Source of the DNA: an uncultured Oscillospiraceae bacterium
GTDB taxonomy: Bacteria; Bacillota; Clostridia; Oscillospirales; Oscillospiraceae
Direction: 5' to 3'
Assembly (NCBI GenBank): GCA_944386985.1
Contig: CALXDD010000001.1
Coordinates: 124,001-188,000 of the forward strand
Length of the DNA stretch: 64,000 bases
Below are positions 50,807 through 59,848 of the stretch, piece by piece. The notes below the pieces were generated by a model. It was not told where the DNA came from and did no database searches. It worked only from the letters and a program-made list of their open reading frames with translations. Within the stretch, counting starts at the first letter, position 1. Each line of letters begins with the position of its first letter. The position numbers and the translations under genes were made by a program.

Positions 50807-51688
50807 TCAGGGAGCCACAGCACCGGCGGCGGCGATGTACTCAGCCACCTCGTCGCTCATGGCGTACTGCAGGAACGCCTCAGCGGCCTCGGAAAGTTCT
50901 GCGCCCTCCTTGGTGACCATGACGAAGGGGCGCTGGATCTCATAGGTGCCGTCCTTGACGGTGTCCTCAGAGGGAGCCACACCGTTCACCTTCACGGCCT
51001 TCACAGTGTCGTCCACAGCGGACAGGGAGGCATAGCCGATGGCGTTGGGGTTGGAAGCCACGGAGCCGATGACGTCGCCGGTGGAGCCGTACTCGTTTTT
51101 ATAGACGCAGTTCTCCACGCCCACGATCTCCTCAAAGGCGCTGCGGGTGCCGGAGCCGTCCTCACGGCCCAAAACCGCGATCTCAAGGTCCTCGCCGCCA
51201 AGTTCCTTCCAGTTGGTGATCTCGCCGGTGAAAATCTGAGCGATCTGATCCACGGACAGATCCTCCACACCGTTGGCGGGGTTCACTACAATGGCCACGC
51301 CGTCCAGGGCCACAATGTTCTCCACGGCGCCCTCGGCCTTCTCCTCGTCCTTCAGAGCGCGGGAGGAAAGGCCGATGTCGGCGGTACCGGCCAGAACGGC
51401 CTCGATGCCTGCGCCGGAGCCGGTGGCGGCATAGTTGACGGTGACGTCAGGGTGCAGATTTTTGAAGGTCTCCTGCAGCACGGCCATCACATCGGCCATG
51501 GAGGTGGAGCCGTCGGTGTTCACCACACCGCTGAGGGAGTCCGTATCACCGGTGGCGTCACCGGCGGTATTGTTGGTGTTGCCGGCCGCGCCGTTGTTGG
51601 CCGTGCCGTTGTCGGTGGTGGTGCTGCCGCAGGCCGCCAGAGACAGGGCCAGCATCAGCGCCAGAAGCAGAGAGCATACTCTTTTCAT
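50807..51688 (-). CDS. pstS: phosphate ABC transporter substrate-binding lipoprotein
   Basis: 293 residues. A lipoprotein signal peptide ends in L-S-L-A-A-C, followed by a Thr/Asn/Gly-rich linker and a type II binding fold with phosphate-loop segments V-N-T-D-G-S-T-S and G-R-E-D-G-S-G-T-R. ATG 51688 is chosen because AGGAGG lies upstream; the longer frame from 51733 is excluded. It is the first gene of the pst operon, downstream of Pho-box-like repeats. Confidence 0.95.
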   Translation of the reverse strand: MKRVCSLLLALMLALSLAACGSTTTDNGTANNGAAGNTNNTAGDATGDTDSLSGVVNTDGSTSMADVMAVLQETFKNLHPDVTVNYAATGSGAGIEAVLAGTADIGLSSRALKDEEKAEGAVENIVALDGVAIVVNPANGVEDLSVDQIAQIFTGEITNWKELGGEDLEIAVLGREDGSGTRSAFEEIVGVENCVYKNEYGSTGDVIGSVASNPNAIGYASLSAVDDTVKAVKVNGVAPSEDTVKDGTYEIQRPFVMVTKEGAELSEAAEAFLQYAMSDEVAEYIAAAGAVAP

Positions 51689-51739
51689 TTTGGATTGATC
51701 CTCCTGTTTTGTTGTTTTTTCTCTCTTGAGCACGTGCCT

Positions 51740-51815
51740 ATTGTACGTTTTCTTGTGTTAACTCGGAAAGCATGCCTGGTGAAAATGCGTGTTAAATCCC
51801 CGGCGGCAATGTTAA
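51740..51815 (-). promoter_or_regulatory. pstS promoter with Pho-box-like repeats
   Basis: Minus strand TACAAT (complement of 51740-51745) has no good -35. Upstream are TTAACA copies (complements of 51756-51761, 51790-51795, 51810-51815) and TTTCAC (complement of 51779-51784), phased at about 11 or 22 bp, as in PhoP-bound Firmicute promoters. Confidence 0.65.
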
Positions 51816-51919
51816 CTTTTCCGCTTCCGGCGGGTTCTGTGTAAAAACCGGATATACTATAAAAGCCGTCCCCATATACGGGACAGCCCTGTCCGATTTT
51901 GAATTTTTTATGATATGCC

Positions 51920-51947
51920 TTGACTTTTGCCGGAGATCGGGTATAAT
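51920..51947 (+). promoter_or_regulatory. promoter of the riboswitch-ATPase unit
   Basis: TTGACT (51920-51925), 16-nt spacer, TATAAT (51942-51947), just before the riboswitch. Confidence 0.85.
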
Positions 51948-51955
51948 AATTTCCA

Positions 51956-52052
51956 TCAAAAGGGAGTAGTTTTATCTCAGCATCAACATACCCAGCCGCT
52001 TACACGGCTTGGTGCTGGGCGCCGGATTTCCCATCCGGTTACAAGACTTTTG
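51956..52052 (+). promoter_or_regulatory. yybP-ykoY (Mn2+) riboswitch
   Basis: Carries the family's AAAAGGGAGTAG start, the CCCAGCCG...GGTGCTGGG arm and the 3' element ACAAGACTTTTGAGTA. Members sense Mn2+ and switch on genes for Mn2+ export or homeostasis. The 3' element is also the 5' arm of the terminator that follows, so ligand binding should favour read-through into the ATPase gene. Confidence 0.88.
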
Positions 52053-52103
52053 AGTATATGCTTCGGCGCTGCGGTCGGAGTGCGTACTCAAAAGTCTTTT
52101 TTT
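52044..52103 (+). terminator. riboswitch-controlled terminator
   Basis: AGACTTTTGAGTA (52044-52056) pairs with TACTCAAAAGTCT (52085-52097), followed by a T run. The first arm is shared with the riboswitch. Confidence 0.88.
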
Positions 52104-52148
52104 CATGCTTTTCCCAACCGCATTATTTTATAAAAAGGAGTGTACCCC

Positions 52149-54767
52149 ATGAAAGAGACCTATTTCAGCCGCTCTCCGGAGCAGACCTTGGAGGCCGTCG
52201 GCAGCAGCCGCTCCGGCCTCTCGGAGAAGGAGGCCGCCCACCGTCTGGAGACTGTGGGCCCCAACGCACTGGCCGAGGGGAAGAAAAAGACAGTGCTTCA
52301 GGTGTTCCTGGAGCAGTTCAAGGACCTGCTGGTGCTCATTCTGATGATTGCCGCCGTCATCTCCCTTCTCTCCGACAACGCTGAGAGCACCATTGTCATC
52401 TTCGCCGTTCTGATCCTCAACGCCATTTTAGGCACCGTGCAGCATGTGAAGGCGGAGAAATCCTTAGAGAGCCTCAAATCCATGTCCGCCCCCACCGCCA
52501 AGGTGCTACGAAATGGAAAGAGGGAGATCATCCCCTCCGCCCAGGTGGTTCCCGGGGACCTCATGGAATTGGAGGCCGGGGACATGGTGGTGGCCGACGG
52601 CCGCATCCTGGACAATTTTTCCCTGAAGGTAAACGAGAGCTCCCTCACCGGCGAGAGCGAGGGGGTGGAGAAGACCTCCGACACCATTGATGCGGAGAAG
52701 GTGGCCCTGGGGGACCAGAAGAACATGGTGTTCTCCGGCTCCCTGGTGACCTATGGCCGGGCCCTGGTGGCGGTAACCGCCACGGGGATGGATACGGAGC
52801 TTGGCAAGGTGGCCTCCCTCATGAACCAGACCCAGCAGCGGCGCACCCCCCTCCAGGAGAGTCTGGACAACTTCTCCAAGAAGCTGGCCGTGGCTATTCT
52901 GGCCATCTGCGTGGTGGTGTTCGGCCTTTCCCTCTACCGGGACATGGGGATTTTGGACTCCCTCATGTTCGCCGTGGCTCTGGCGGTGGCCGCCATCCCC
53001 GAGGCCCTCAGCTCCATCGTCACCATCGTGCTGGCCCTGGGCACCCAGAAGATGGCGAAGCAGAACGCCATCATCAAGGACCTGAAGGCAGTGGAAAGCC
53101 TGGGGTCCGTGTCCATCATCTGCTCGGACAAAACCGGCACTCTCACCCAAAACCGTATGACGTTCCAGACCATCTACGCCGATGGGGAGGAGCGGGACGG
53201 CAAGGAACTGAGTCTAAGTAATGACGTACAGCGGCTTCTTTTGAAGGCGGCCCTCCTCTGCAGCGACGCCACCACCGATGAGGACAGCGGCGCCGCCATC
53301 GGCGATCCCACAGAGGTGGCTATGGTGCAGCTGGGGGACCAGTTCTCCGTGGATGAGACAGCCTACCGCAGCCAGCATCCCCGGCTCTATGAGCTGGCCT
53401 TCGACTCCGACCGCAAGCTCATGAGCACCCTCCACGATATCGACGGCGTCCCCACCTTATATACCAAGGGGGCCATGGACGTGCTGCTGAGCCGCTCCAC
53501 CCAGGTGCTGACCCGAAAGGGTCCGGAGTCCCTGACGGAGGAGCGCCGCCGGGCCATTGAAGAGGTCAACGAGGCCATGAGCCGCCGGGGGCTTCGGGTG
53601 CTGGCCTTCGCCTGCCGCACCCTCCCCTCCATCCGCCCTCTCACCCTGGAGGACGAGCGGGACCTCACCTTCATCGGTCTCATCTCTATGATCGACCCGC
53701 CCCGGCCTGAGGCTGTCCAGGCGGTGGCCGACGCCCGCCGGGGCGGCATCCGCACCATTATGATCACCGGCGACCACAAGGTCACCGCCACCGCCATCGC
53801 CCGGGAAATCGGCATTTTCCGGGAGGGGGACGAGGCCCTCAGCGGCACGGAGCTGGACGCCCTCACCGACGGGCAGCTGGATGAGCGGCTGGAGAAGGTG
53901 TCTGTCTACGCCCGGGTATCTCCGGAGCACAAGATCCGCATTGTCTCCGCCTGGCAGCGGAAGGGCAAGATCGTCTCCATGACCGGCGACGGCGTCAACG
54001 ACGCCCCGGCCCTGAAGGCCGCCGACATCGGTGTGGCCATGGGCATCACCGGCACCGAGGTCAGCAAGGACGCCGCTTCCATGATCCTCTCTGACGACAA
54101 CTTCGCCACCATCGTCAAGGCGGTGGTCAACGGCCGGGGCGTCTACACCAACATCAAAAACGCCGTTCGCTTCCTGCTGTCGGGCAACATGGCCGGCATC
54201 CTCTGCGTGCTGGTTACCTCCCTTCTGGGGCTTCCCGTGCCCTTCGCCCCGGTGCACCTGCTCTTCATCAACCTCCTCACCGACTCCCTGCCCGCCATCG
54301 CCATCGGCATGGAGCCTGCCACCGGAGATCTCCTGAACCGCCCGCCCCGGGACCCCAAGGAGCCCATCCTCAACCGGGATCTTATGGGCAGCATCCTGGG
54401 CTACGGCGCGCTCATCGCCGTAGTCACCATGGCGGCCTACTTCCTGGGCCTTCGGGACGGCGGCGACGGCCTTGCTATGACGCTGGCCTTCTCCACCCTC
54501 ACCATGGCCCGGCTCTTCCACGGCTTCAACTGCCGGGGCCAGTCCTCTCTGGTACGTCTGGGCCTCACCACCAACCCCTTCAGCATCGCCGCCTTCCTCA
54601 CCGGCATGGTCCTGCTGGCCCTGGTGCTGTTTGTCCCCGCCATGCACGCTCTCTTTGCCGTCAGCGACTTTACCATGGCGGAGATGGGCACGGCCCTGGG
54701 TCTGGCTCTTTTGCCCACGGTTCTGGTGCAGTTGTGGCGCGTCCTGCGGGAATCCCTCAAAAAATAA
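52149..54767 (+). CDS. P-type (P2-like) cation-transporting ATPase, probable Mn2+/Ca2+ exporter
   Basis: 872 residues with full P-type architecture: an N-terminal cation-ATPase domain, actuator motif S-L-T-G-E-S near residue 165, membrane helix 4 with P-E-A-L, the phosphorylation site D-K-T-G-T-L-T, and the hinge T-G-D-G-V-N-D-A-P. The P2A class includes Ca2+ and Ca2+/Mn2+ pumps. Helix 6 has the N-L-L-T-D ligand pattern. The Mn2+ riboswitch upstream points to manganese efflux, as with other yybP-ykoY-controlled ATPases. ATG 52149 is selected with AAGGAG 9-10 nt upstream. Confidence 0.92.
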   Translation: MKETYFSRSPEQTLEAVGSSRSGLSEKEAAHRLETVGPNALAEGKKKTVLQVFLEQFKDLLVLILMIAAVISLLSDNAESTIVIFAVLILNAILGTVQHVKAEKSLESLKSMSAPTAKVLRNGKREIIPSAQVVPGDLMELEAGDMVVADGRILDNFSLKVNESSLTGESEGVEKTSDTIDAEKVALGDQKNMVFSGSLVTYGRALVAVTATGMDTELGKVASLMNQTQQRRTPLQESLDNFSKKLAVAILAICVVVFGLSLYRDMGILDSLMFAVALAVAAIPEALSSIVTIVLALGTQKMAKQNAIIKDLKAVESLGSVSIICSDKTGTLTQNRMTFQTIYADGEERDGKELSLSNDVQRLLLKAALLCSDATTDEDSGAAIGDPTEVAMVQLGDQFSVDETAYRSQHPRLYELAFDSDRKLMSTLHDIDGVPTLYTKGAMDVLLSRSTQVLTRKGPESLTEERRRAIEEVNEAMSRRGLRVLAFACRTLPSIRPLTLEDERDLTFIGLISMIDPPRPEAVQAVADARRGGIRTIMITGDHKVTATAIAREIGIFREGDEALSGTELDALTDGQLDERLEKVSVYARVSPEHKIRIVSAWQRKGKIVSMTGDGVNDAPALKAADIGVAMGITGTEVSKDAASMILSDDNFATIVKAVVNGRGVYTNIKNAVRFLLSGNMAGILCVLVTSLLGLPVPFAPVHLLFINLLTDSLPAIAIGMEPATGDLLNRPPRDPKEPILNRDLMGSILGYGALIAVVTMAAYFLGLRDGGDGLAMTLAFSTLTMARLFHGFNCRGQSSLVRLGLTTNPFSIAAFLTGMVLLALVLFVPAMHALFAVSDFTMAEMGTALGLALLPTVLVQLWRVLRESLKK

Positions 54768-54782
54768 TCTTCCTGCCTGAAA

Positions 54783-54826
54783 AGACCCCGGCGCGTAAAG
54801 AAAACGCGCCGGGGTCTTCCCGTCTT
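54783..54826 (+). terminator. terminator of the ATPase gene
   Basis: AAGACCCCGGCGCG (54783-54796) pairs with CGCGCCGGGGTCTT (54806-54819), then CCCGTCTTTTTT. Confidence 0.85.
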
Positions 54827-54921
54827 TTTTCCGCATCCCGCCTTGGTAACCGGCACGGCGGAAAATCCGGAAAAATTCTCCTCCGGTACCGGTAGCAAAG
54901 GGGAGGCTTTTTATGGTATGG

Positions 54922-55467
54922 TTATTCGTAGCGGGCCCGGGGACCGCCCACATACCTGGGCCGGGTCCGGGCCATCACCACCCGGGCCTCGCCGATCTCC
55001 CGGAGGGGCGTGTGGATGGGCACCGCCACCGGCCGCAGGTGCATGCCGATAAGGGTGCCGCCGATGTCCATGCCCAGGTGGGCAAGGCCCTTGAGATCCT
55101 CCACCATCACCGCATCCTCCGTGTGGGCGAAGGCGTGGGTGGCAAAGGCGCCGCCGGCATGGAGCCAGGGCCGCACCATCACCTCGGTAAGGCCGTAGCG
55201 CTCCATGCAGGCCCGGGAGACGCAGAGGCTCCGGTTGATGTGCTCACAGCCCTGGACCGCTAAAAACACCCCCGCCTTCTCCAGCACCGGCGTGAGGCCC
55301 GCCCAGAGGGCGGCGGCGATCTCCTCGCTGGAGGCGGAGCCGATCATCTTGCCTCCCACCTCGCTGGTGGAGCAGCCCACCACGCACAGGGAGCCGGGCT
55401 TCGGCGCCGCCTCCCGGATCAGAATTTCCGCCGCCTGGGCCGCCTGGGCCTGAATATCCTGTGTCAT
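54922..55467 (-). CDS. UPF0340/TIGR01440 family protein (YwlG-like)
   Basis: 181-residue conserved protein of unknown function. It has the family's V-V-G-C-S-T-S-E-V near residue 29, Q-G-C-E-H-I-N-R near residue 70 and H-A-G-G-A-F-A-T-H-A near residue 103. B. subtilis YwlG belongs here. It is transcribed leftward from a promoter shared with the divergent dus intergenic region. No function is proposed. Confidence 0.88.
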   Translation of the reverse strand: MTQDIQAQAAQAAEILIREAAPKPGSLCVVGCSTSEVGGKMIGSASSEEIAAALWAGLTPVLEKAGVFLAVQGCEHINRSLCVSRACMERYGLTEVMVRPWLHAGGAFATHAFAHTEDAVMVEDLKGLAHLGMDIGGTLIGMHLRPVAVPIHTPLREIGEARVVMARTRPRYVGGPRARYE

Positions 55468-55503
55468 GTGGAATCCTTCCCTTTGTTATCTGATAGTTTT
55501 TCT

Positions 55504-55533
55504 ATTATACCGCCCCCCTTTTCCCGCCGTCAA
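55504..55533 (-). promoter_or_regulatory. promoter of the UPF0340 gene
   Basis: Minus strand TTGACG (complement of 55528-55533), 18-nt spacer, TATAAT (complement of 55504-55509). Confidence 0.7.
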
Positions 55534-55556
55534 GGGGAGGCAGAGGAGTGTGCGCT

Positions 55557-56513
55557 ATGGAGTATGAATTTGCCCCCCTGGAGGGGATCACCGGTCCGGA
55601 ATTCCGCCGGACCCACCACCACTTTTTCCCCGGGGTGGACCGCTATTTCACCCCCTTCCTCTCTCCCAACCAAAACCACATGTTTCCTCCCCGGGAGCTG
55701 CGGCAGGTGCTGCCGGAGGAGAACCGGGGCCTCACCGTGGTGCCTCAGCTTCTCACCAAAAACGCCGACGACTTTCTCTGGGCCGCCGGGGAACTGGCGG
55801 CTATGGGCTACGGGGAGGTGAATCTCAATTTGGGCTGCCCCTCCGGCACCGTCACCGCCAAGGGCAAGGGGGCCGGATTTCTGGCGGACCTCACCGGTCT
55901 GGAGCGGTTTTTCGACCAGGTTTTTGAACGGACCCCCGTTGCGATCTCCGTGAAGACCCGGCTGGGCATGACCTCAGAGGAGGAGTTCGGCCCCCTCCTC
56001 GCCCTCTTCAACCGCTATCCCATCGCCCGGCTCACCATCCACCCCCGGGTCCGGGAGGACCACTACCGAAACCCTGTCCGGCTGGAGGCCTTTGACCGAT
56101 TTCTCCCCCTCTGCACTCTGCCGGTGTGCTTCAACGGCGGCATCGCCACCGTGGACCAGTGCCGCGCCCTTCAGGATCGGTGGCCCGAGGTGGATGCCTT
56201 CATGATCGGCCAGGGGCTTCTGGCGGACCCGGCCCTTATCCGCCGCCTGAAGGGGGGGCCTCCCGCCGACAGGGAGACTCTCCGGGCCTTCCACGACACC
56301 CTTTACGCCAAATACTGCCGCCGCTTCCAGAGCCCCAAGCAGGCCGCCTACCATATGAAGGAGCTGTGGCGGTACCTCCACTGCCTTTTTGATGGCTTCG
56401 AGTCCTTCGCCCGCCCTCTCCGGAAGGCCGCCGACGGCCCCGCCTACGAGGCGGCGGTGGCCGCTGTTTTCCGGGAGTGCCCCCTCCGCGCCGACGCTCA
56501 GCCGGACTGGTGA
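55557..56513 (+). CDS. dus: tRNA-dihydrouridine synthase family protein
   Basis: FMN-dependent reduction of uridines in tRNA D loops, 318 residues. It has the N-terminal A-P-L-E-G-I-T-G (FMN site), the catalytic Cys in N-L-G-C-P-S-G near residue 95, V-K-T-R-L-G and I-H-P-R-V-R motifs, and a barrel end F-N-G-G-I. ATG 55557 is preferred over the in-frame GTG 55548 because GAGGAG lies 8 nt upstream of the ATG. The exact Dus subtype is not assigned. Confidence 0.92.
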   Translation: MEYEFAPLEGITGPEFRRTHHHFFPGVDRYFTPFLSPNQNHMFPPRELRQVLPEENRGLTVVPQLLTKNADDFLWAAGELAAMGYGEVNLNLGCPSGTVTAKGKGAGFLADLTGLERFFDQVFERTPVAISVKTRLGMTSEEEFGPLLALFNRYPIARLTIHPRVREDHYRNPVRLEAFDRFLPLCTLPVCFNGGIATVDQCRALQDRWPEVDAFMIGQGLLADPALIRRLKGGPPADRETLRAFHDTLYAKYCRRFQSPKQAAYHMKELWRYLHCLFDGFESFARPLRKAADGPAYEAAVAAVFRECPLRADAQPDW

Positions 56514-56575
56514 GAATCACCTTTCCCTCCTCTTCCACATAGGCTGGAGCAGCGCAAACGGAAAGGAGGGGAAGC

Positions 56576-56809
56576 ATGTCAAGTGAAACCTTGGACTGCC
56601 TGCTCCCCGGCCAATGGGCCACCGTCGCCGGCCTGTCGTTTTCCGACGCCAAGCGGCGGCGGCTTTTGGACCTGGGCTTCATCCCCGGCGCCGCCGTTAC
56701 CGCCCTGCAGGCCGCCCCCTGGGGAGACCCGGTGGCCTACGGCGTCCGGGGCGCGGTGATCGCCCTGCGCCGCGCGGACGCCCGCAGGATCTCCATTGTC
56801 GGAAAGTGA
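56576..56809 (+). CDS. feoA: ferrous iron transport protein FeoA
   Basis: 77-residue SH3-like protein: L-D-L-G-F-I-P-G-A-A-V near residue 30, then D-P-V-A-Y-G-V-R-G and a C-terminal I-A-L-R-R-A-D-A. It assists FeoB in Fe2+ uptake. ATG 56576 has AAAGGAGGGG upstream. It ends 10 nt before the proposed feoB start. Confidence 0.93.
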   Translation: MSSETLDCLLPGQWATVAGLSFSDAKRRRLLDLGFIPGAAVTALQAAPWGDPVAYGVRGAVIALRRADARRISIVGK

Positions 56810-56819
56810 GGCAGTCAGC

Positions 56820-58694
56820 TTGAGCGAAGCATCCTATGTCATTGCCTTGGCAGGCAATCCCAACGTGGGGAAATCCACGGTTTTCAACGCCCTCACCCAT
56901 CTTCATCAACATACCGGCAACTGGCCCGGCAAAACCGTGGCCGTTGCCCAGGGGGGCTATCCATATCAGGGGGAGACCTACACCGTTGTGGATCTTCCCG
57001 GTACCTATTCCCTGTTTGCCGACAGCGTAGAGGAGGAGATCGCCCGGGATTTTCTCTGCTCCGGTCAGGCGGACGTAACACTGGTGGTGGCCGACGCCAC
57101 CTGCTTAGAGCGAAATCTCAATCTTCTGCTGCAGATTATGGACCAGACCCACCCGGTGGTGCTGTGCGTCAATCTGCTGGACGAGGCCGCCCGGAAGGGC
57201 ATCACCCTGGACCTTACCGCCCTGGAAAACGCCCTGGGTATCCCAGTGGTGGGGGCCGCCGCCCGGGACGGGGAAGGGCTTGACCACCTGAAGGAGACCA
57301 TCCGCCAGGCGGCGCACCACCCCCTTCCTCCGCCGCCCCGGCAGGTGGAACTTCCGGATCTGGAGGGCCTTTCTCAGCAGGAGCGGCAGGAGGCGGCGGT
57401 GAGCGCCATCATGGCCCGCTCGGAGGAACTGGCGGCCCTGGCAGCCAAGGTCCCTGCCGACGCCCACCGCGCCGACCGGCGGCTGGACCGGCTTCTCACC
57501 TCCCGGAGCACCGGCCTTCTTGTGATGCTGGGCCTTCTCGGTCTGGTGTTCTGGCTCACCATCGCCGGGGCCAACGTACCCTCCCAGCTCCTCAGCGAGG
57601 CTTTGGGGAGCCTCCAGGAGCCGCTGCGGAACCTGCTCCTCGGCTGGGGCCTTCCCCGGGAGGTGTGCGCCGCCCTGTGCGACGGGATCTACCGGACGGC
57701 GGCTTGGGTGGTGTCGGTGATGCTGCCCCCTATGGCGATCTTCTTCCCGCTTTTCACCCTTTTGGAGGACGCGGGATATCTCCCCCGGGTGGCCTTCAAC
57801 TTAGACCGGTGCTTCCAGTGGGCGGGGGCCCACGGCCGCCAGAGCCTCACCATGTGCATGGGCTTTGGCTGCAACGCCTGCGGTGTCATGGGCTGCCGCA
57901 TCATCGACAGCCCCCGGGAGCGGCTCATCGCCATCCTCACCAACAGCTTTGTCCCATGCAACGGCCGTCTCCCCACCCTCATCGCCCTGTTCACCATTTT
58001 CTTCGCCTTTGGCGGCGGGCTGGGGACCTCCCTTTTAACGGCGGTTTTACTGCTGGGGGCCATTGTGGCGGCGGTGGGGATGACCCTTCTCATCTCCCGC
58101 CTTCTCTCCCGGACGGTGCTGCGGGGGGTGCCCTCCTCCTTCGCCCTGGAGCTGCCCCCTTACCGCCGCCCCCGGGTGGGGCAGGTGATTGTCCGCTCTG
58201 TGTTGGACCGGACCCTCTTCGTGCTGGCCCGGGCGGTGATGGTGGCGGCCCCGGCGGGACTGGTGATCTGGCTCACCGCCAACGTGACGGTGGGGGGCGA
58301 GTCCCTTCTCGTCCATTTGGCCGCTTTTTTCGACCCCCTCGGGAAGCTGATGGGGCTGGACGGCATGATCCTGCTGGCATTTCTCCTGGGCTTTCCCGCC
58401 AATGAGATCGTCATCCCCATTCTGCTCATGGGGTATCTCTCCACCGGCTCTCTCACGGACTACCAGGATCTCACCCATCTCCGCCAGCTGCTGGTTGCCA
58501 ACGGCTGGACCTGGCAGACCGCCCTCTCCGCTGTGGTCTTCACCCTCTTCCACTTTCCCTGCGGCACCACCTGCGCCACCATCCGCCGGGAGACCGGAAG
58601 CCTCCGGTGGACGCTGCTGGCGGTGGCCTTGCCTACAGCGGTGGGGATCCTTCTCTGCATGGCGCTGCATCTGCTGCTGACGGCGGTGGGGTGA
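56820..58694 (+). CDS. feoB: ferrous iron transporter FeoB
   Basis: 624 residues: an N-terminal G-protein domain (G1 G-N-P-N-V-G-K-S-T, switch T-G-N-W-P-G, G3 D-L-P-G-T-Y-S, then N-L-L-D) followed by a membrane part with two Gate motifs (M-G-F-G-C-N-A-C-G and a later L-P-T-L-I-A/F-V-P-C-N-G-R-L). It imports Fe2+. The start is not ATG: TTG 56820 is proposed, with GAGG 8 nt upstream; the open frame extends to TTG 56796 inside feoA. It forms a two-gene operon with feoA. Confidence 0.93.
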   Translation: MSEASYVIALAGNPNVGKSTVFNALTHLHQHTGNWPGKTVAVAQGGYPYQGETYTVVDLPGTYSLFADSVEEEIARDFLCSGQADVTLVVADATCLERNLNLLLQIMDQTHPVVLCVNLLDEAARKGITLDLTALENALGIPVVGAAARDGEGLDHLKETIRQAAHHPLPPPPRQVELPDLEGLSQQERQEAAVSAIMARSEELAALAAKVPADAHRADRRLDRLLTSRSTGLLVMLGLLGLVFWLTIAGANVPSQLLSEALGSLQEPLRNLLLGWGLPREVCAALCDGIYRTAAWVVSVMLPPMAIFFPLFTLLEDAGYLPRVAFNLDRCFQWAGAHGRQSLTMCMGFGCNACGVMGCRIIDSPRERLIAILTNSFVPCNGRLPTLIALFTIFFAFGGGLGTSLLTAVLLLGAIVAAVGMTLLISRLLSRTVLRGVPSSFALELPPYRRPRVGQVIVRSVLDRTLFVLARAVMVAAPAGLVIWLTANVTVGGESLLVHLAAFFDPLGKLMGLDGMILLAFLLGFPANEIVIPILLMGYLSTGSLTDYQDLTHLRQLLVANGWTWQTALSAVVFTLFHFPCGTTCATIRRETGSLRWTLLAVALPTAVGILLCMALHLLLTAVG

Positions 58695-58734
58695 GGCGTC
58701 CTGCCGCGGTCTACACCGGCTGAAAGACAAAAGG

Positions 58735-58770
58735 ATACCCTCCGGGGAATTTCCCCGGAGGGTATTTTCC
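58735..58770. terminator. bidirectional terminator between feoB and the phosphodiesterase gene
   Basis: ATACCCTCCGGGGAA (58735-58749) pairs with TTCCCCGGAGGGTAT (58751-58765), with T and A runs on the two sides. Confidence 0.82.
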
Positions 58771-58773
58771 GTG

Positions 58774-59637
58774 TCAGGCGCTGGCCTTTTCCTCCTGTTC
58801 CTCCGCCGCTTTTTTCGGCAGAAAACCCTCGAAAATTACCATGGCGCCGCCGTTCTCCGCCTCTTCCAGCTCCTGCTGGCTCTGGATGGTCCAGCAGACC
58901 TCCTGGCCCTTCAGAGCGTCGATACAAAATCGCAGGCACATACCCCGACGGTTCTGGAAGGGACAGGCAAAGAAATCAGGGCGGGTAAACACGTTGGTCA
59001 GCAGCAGGGCGGGCAGCCGTGCCAATACCCCATATTTTTTCGTCCCCTCGGAGTCCTTCCGGGTCTCCAGCAGCTGGCCCCGGATGACAAAGGGCTCGTT
59101 GCGCCGCATCCATCGCAGCACTCTCGGATCAAAGGACTCCACAGCAAAGTCCCCCCGGTATCCCTCCAGTAATTTGGCGGTCTTCAGGCAGAGATCCCGC
59201 ACATTGTTCTTATAGCTCTTCAGTTCCAGCATCAAAGGGACCTTGCCGTCCACCAGCTGCAGCACTTCCTCCAGGGTTGGCACAGACTCCCGGGTCCCCA
59301 GCAGTTTCAATTTCTGCAGCTCCTCCACCGAGGTCTTTTCCACAAAGCCCTCCACGCCGCACAGGCGCCTGAGGCTCCCGTCGTGGATCACCACCGGCAC
59401 CCGGTCCCGGCTCAGGCGCACGTCCAGTTCAATGCCGAAGCCGCCGGTAACAGCGTAGCGGAATGCCAGCATGGAATTTTCCGGCACGCCTCTGGGCAGA
59501 TTGTGCAGACCCCTGTGGGCATACCGGAACCGCCGCAGCCGCTCCAGTCTCCGTTCCCCTCTCCGGGGCATCAGACAAAACAGCCATCCCAAAGCCAGCA
59601 GGGCAAGAACCGCCAGCGTCACCCATAACCACACCAT
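58774..59637 (-). CDS. glycerophosphodiester phosphodiesterase, membrane anchored
   Basis: 287 residues. An N-terminal membrane segment (about 3-23) is followed by a GDPD barrel: A-H-R-G-L near residue 43 (general base His), P-E-N-S near residue 56, E-L-D-V-R-L with metal-binding Glu and Asp, and H-D-G-S-L with the second His. It hydrolyses glycerophosphodiesters to glycerol-3-phosphate and an alcohol. ATG 59637 follows GAGGAG. The longer frame to 59856 would run into the divergent hydrolase promoter. Confidence 0.9.
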   Translation of the reverse strand: MVWLWVTLAVLALLALGWLFCLMPRRGERRLERLRRFRYAHRGLHNLPRGVPENSMLAFRYAVTGGFGIELDVRLSRDRVPVVIHDGSLRRLCGVEGFVEKTSVEELQKLKLLGTRESVPTLEEVLQLVDGKVPLMLELKSYKNNVRDLCLKTAKLLEGYRGDFAVESFDPRVLRWMRRNEPFVIRGQLLETRKDSEGTKKYGVLARLPALLLTNVFTRPDFFACPFQNRRGMCLRFCIDALKGQEVCWTIQSQQELEEAENGGAMVIFEGFLPKKAAEEQEEKASA

Positions 59638-59848
59638 TTTGCTTCTCCTCGCCAAAACGTCTCCGCTCCGACTGACTGCAGGGCGAAATCCGTCGAATTT
59701 TGTTACTGGTATGGTATCATAAAACGCCGGCAGTGTAAAGCAAAAGGCTCTGGCTTCGCCTGCTCCCCTGAAAATTTCTCTGTTCCTTTCCGGGAAGCTG
59801 TGGTAAAATAAACTGGAATCTGCAATATGTTCGCCAGGAGGACACCCT

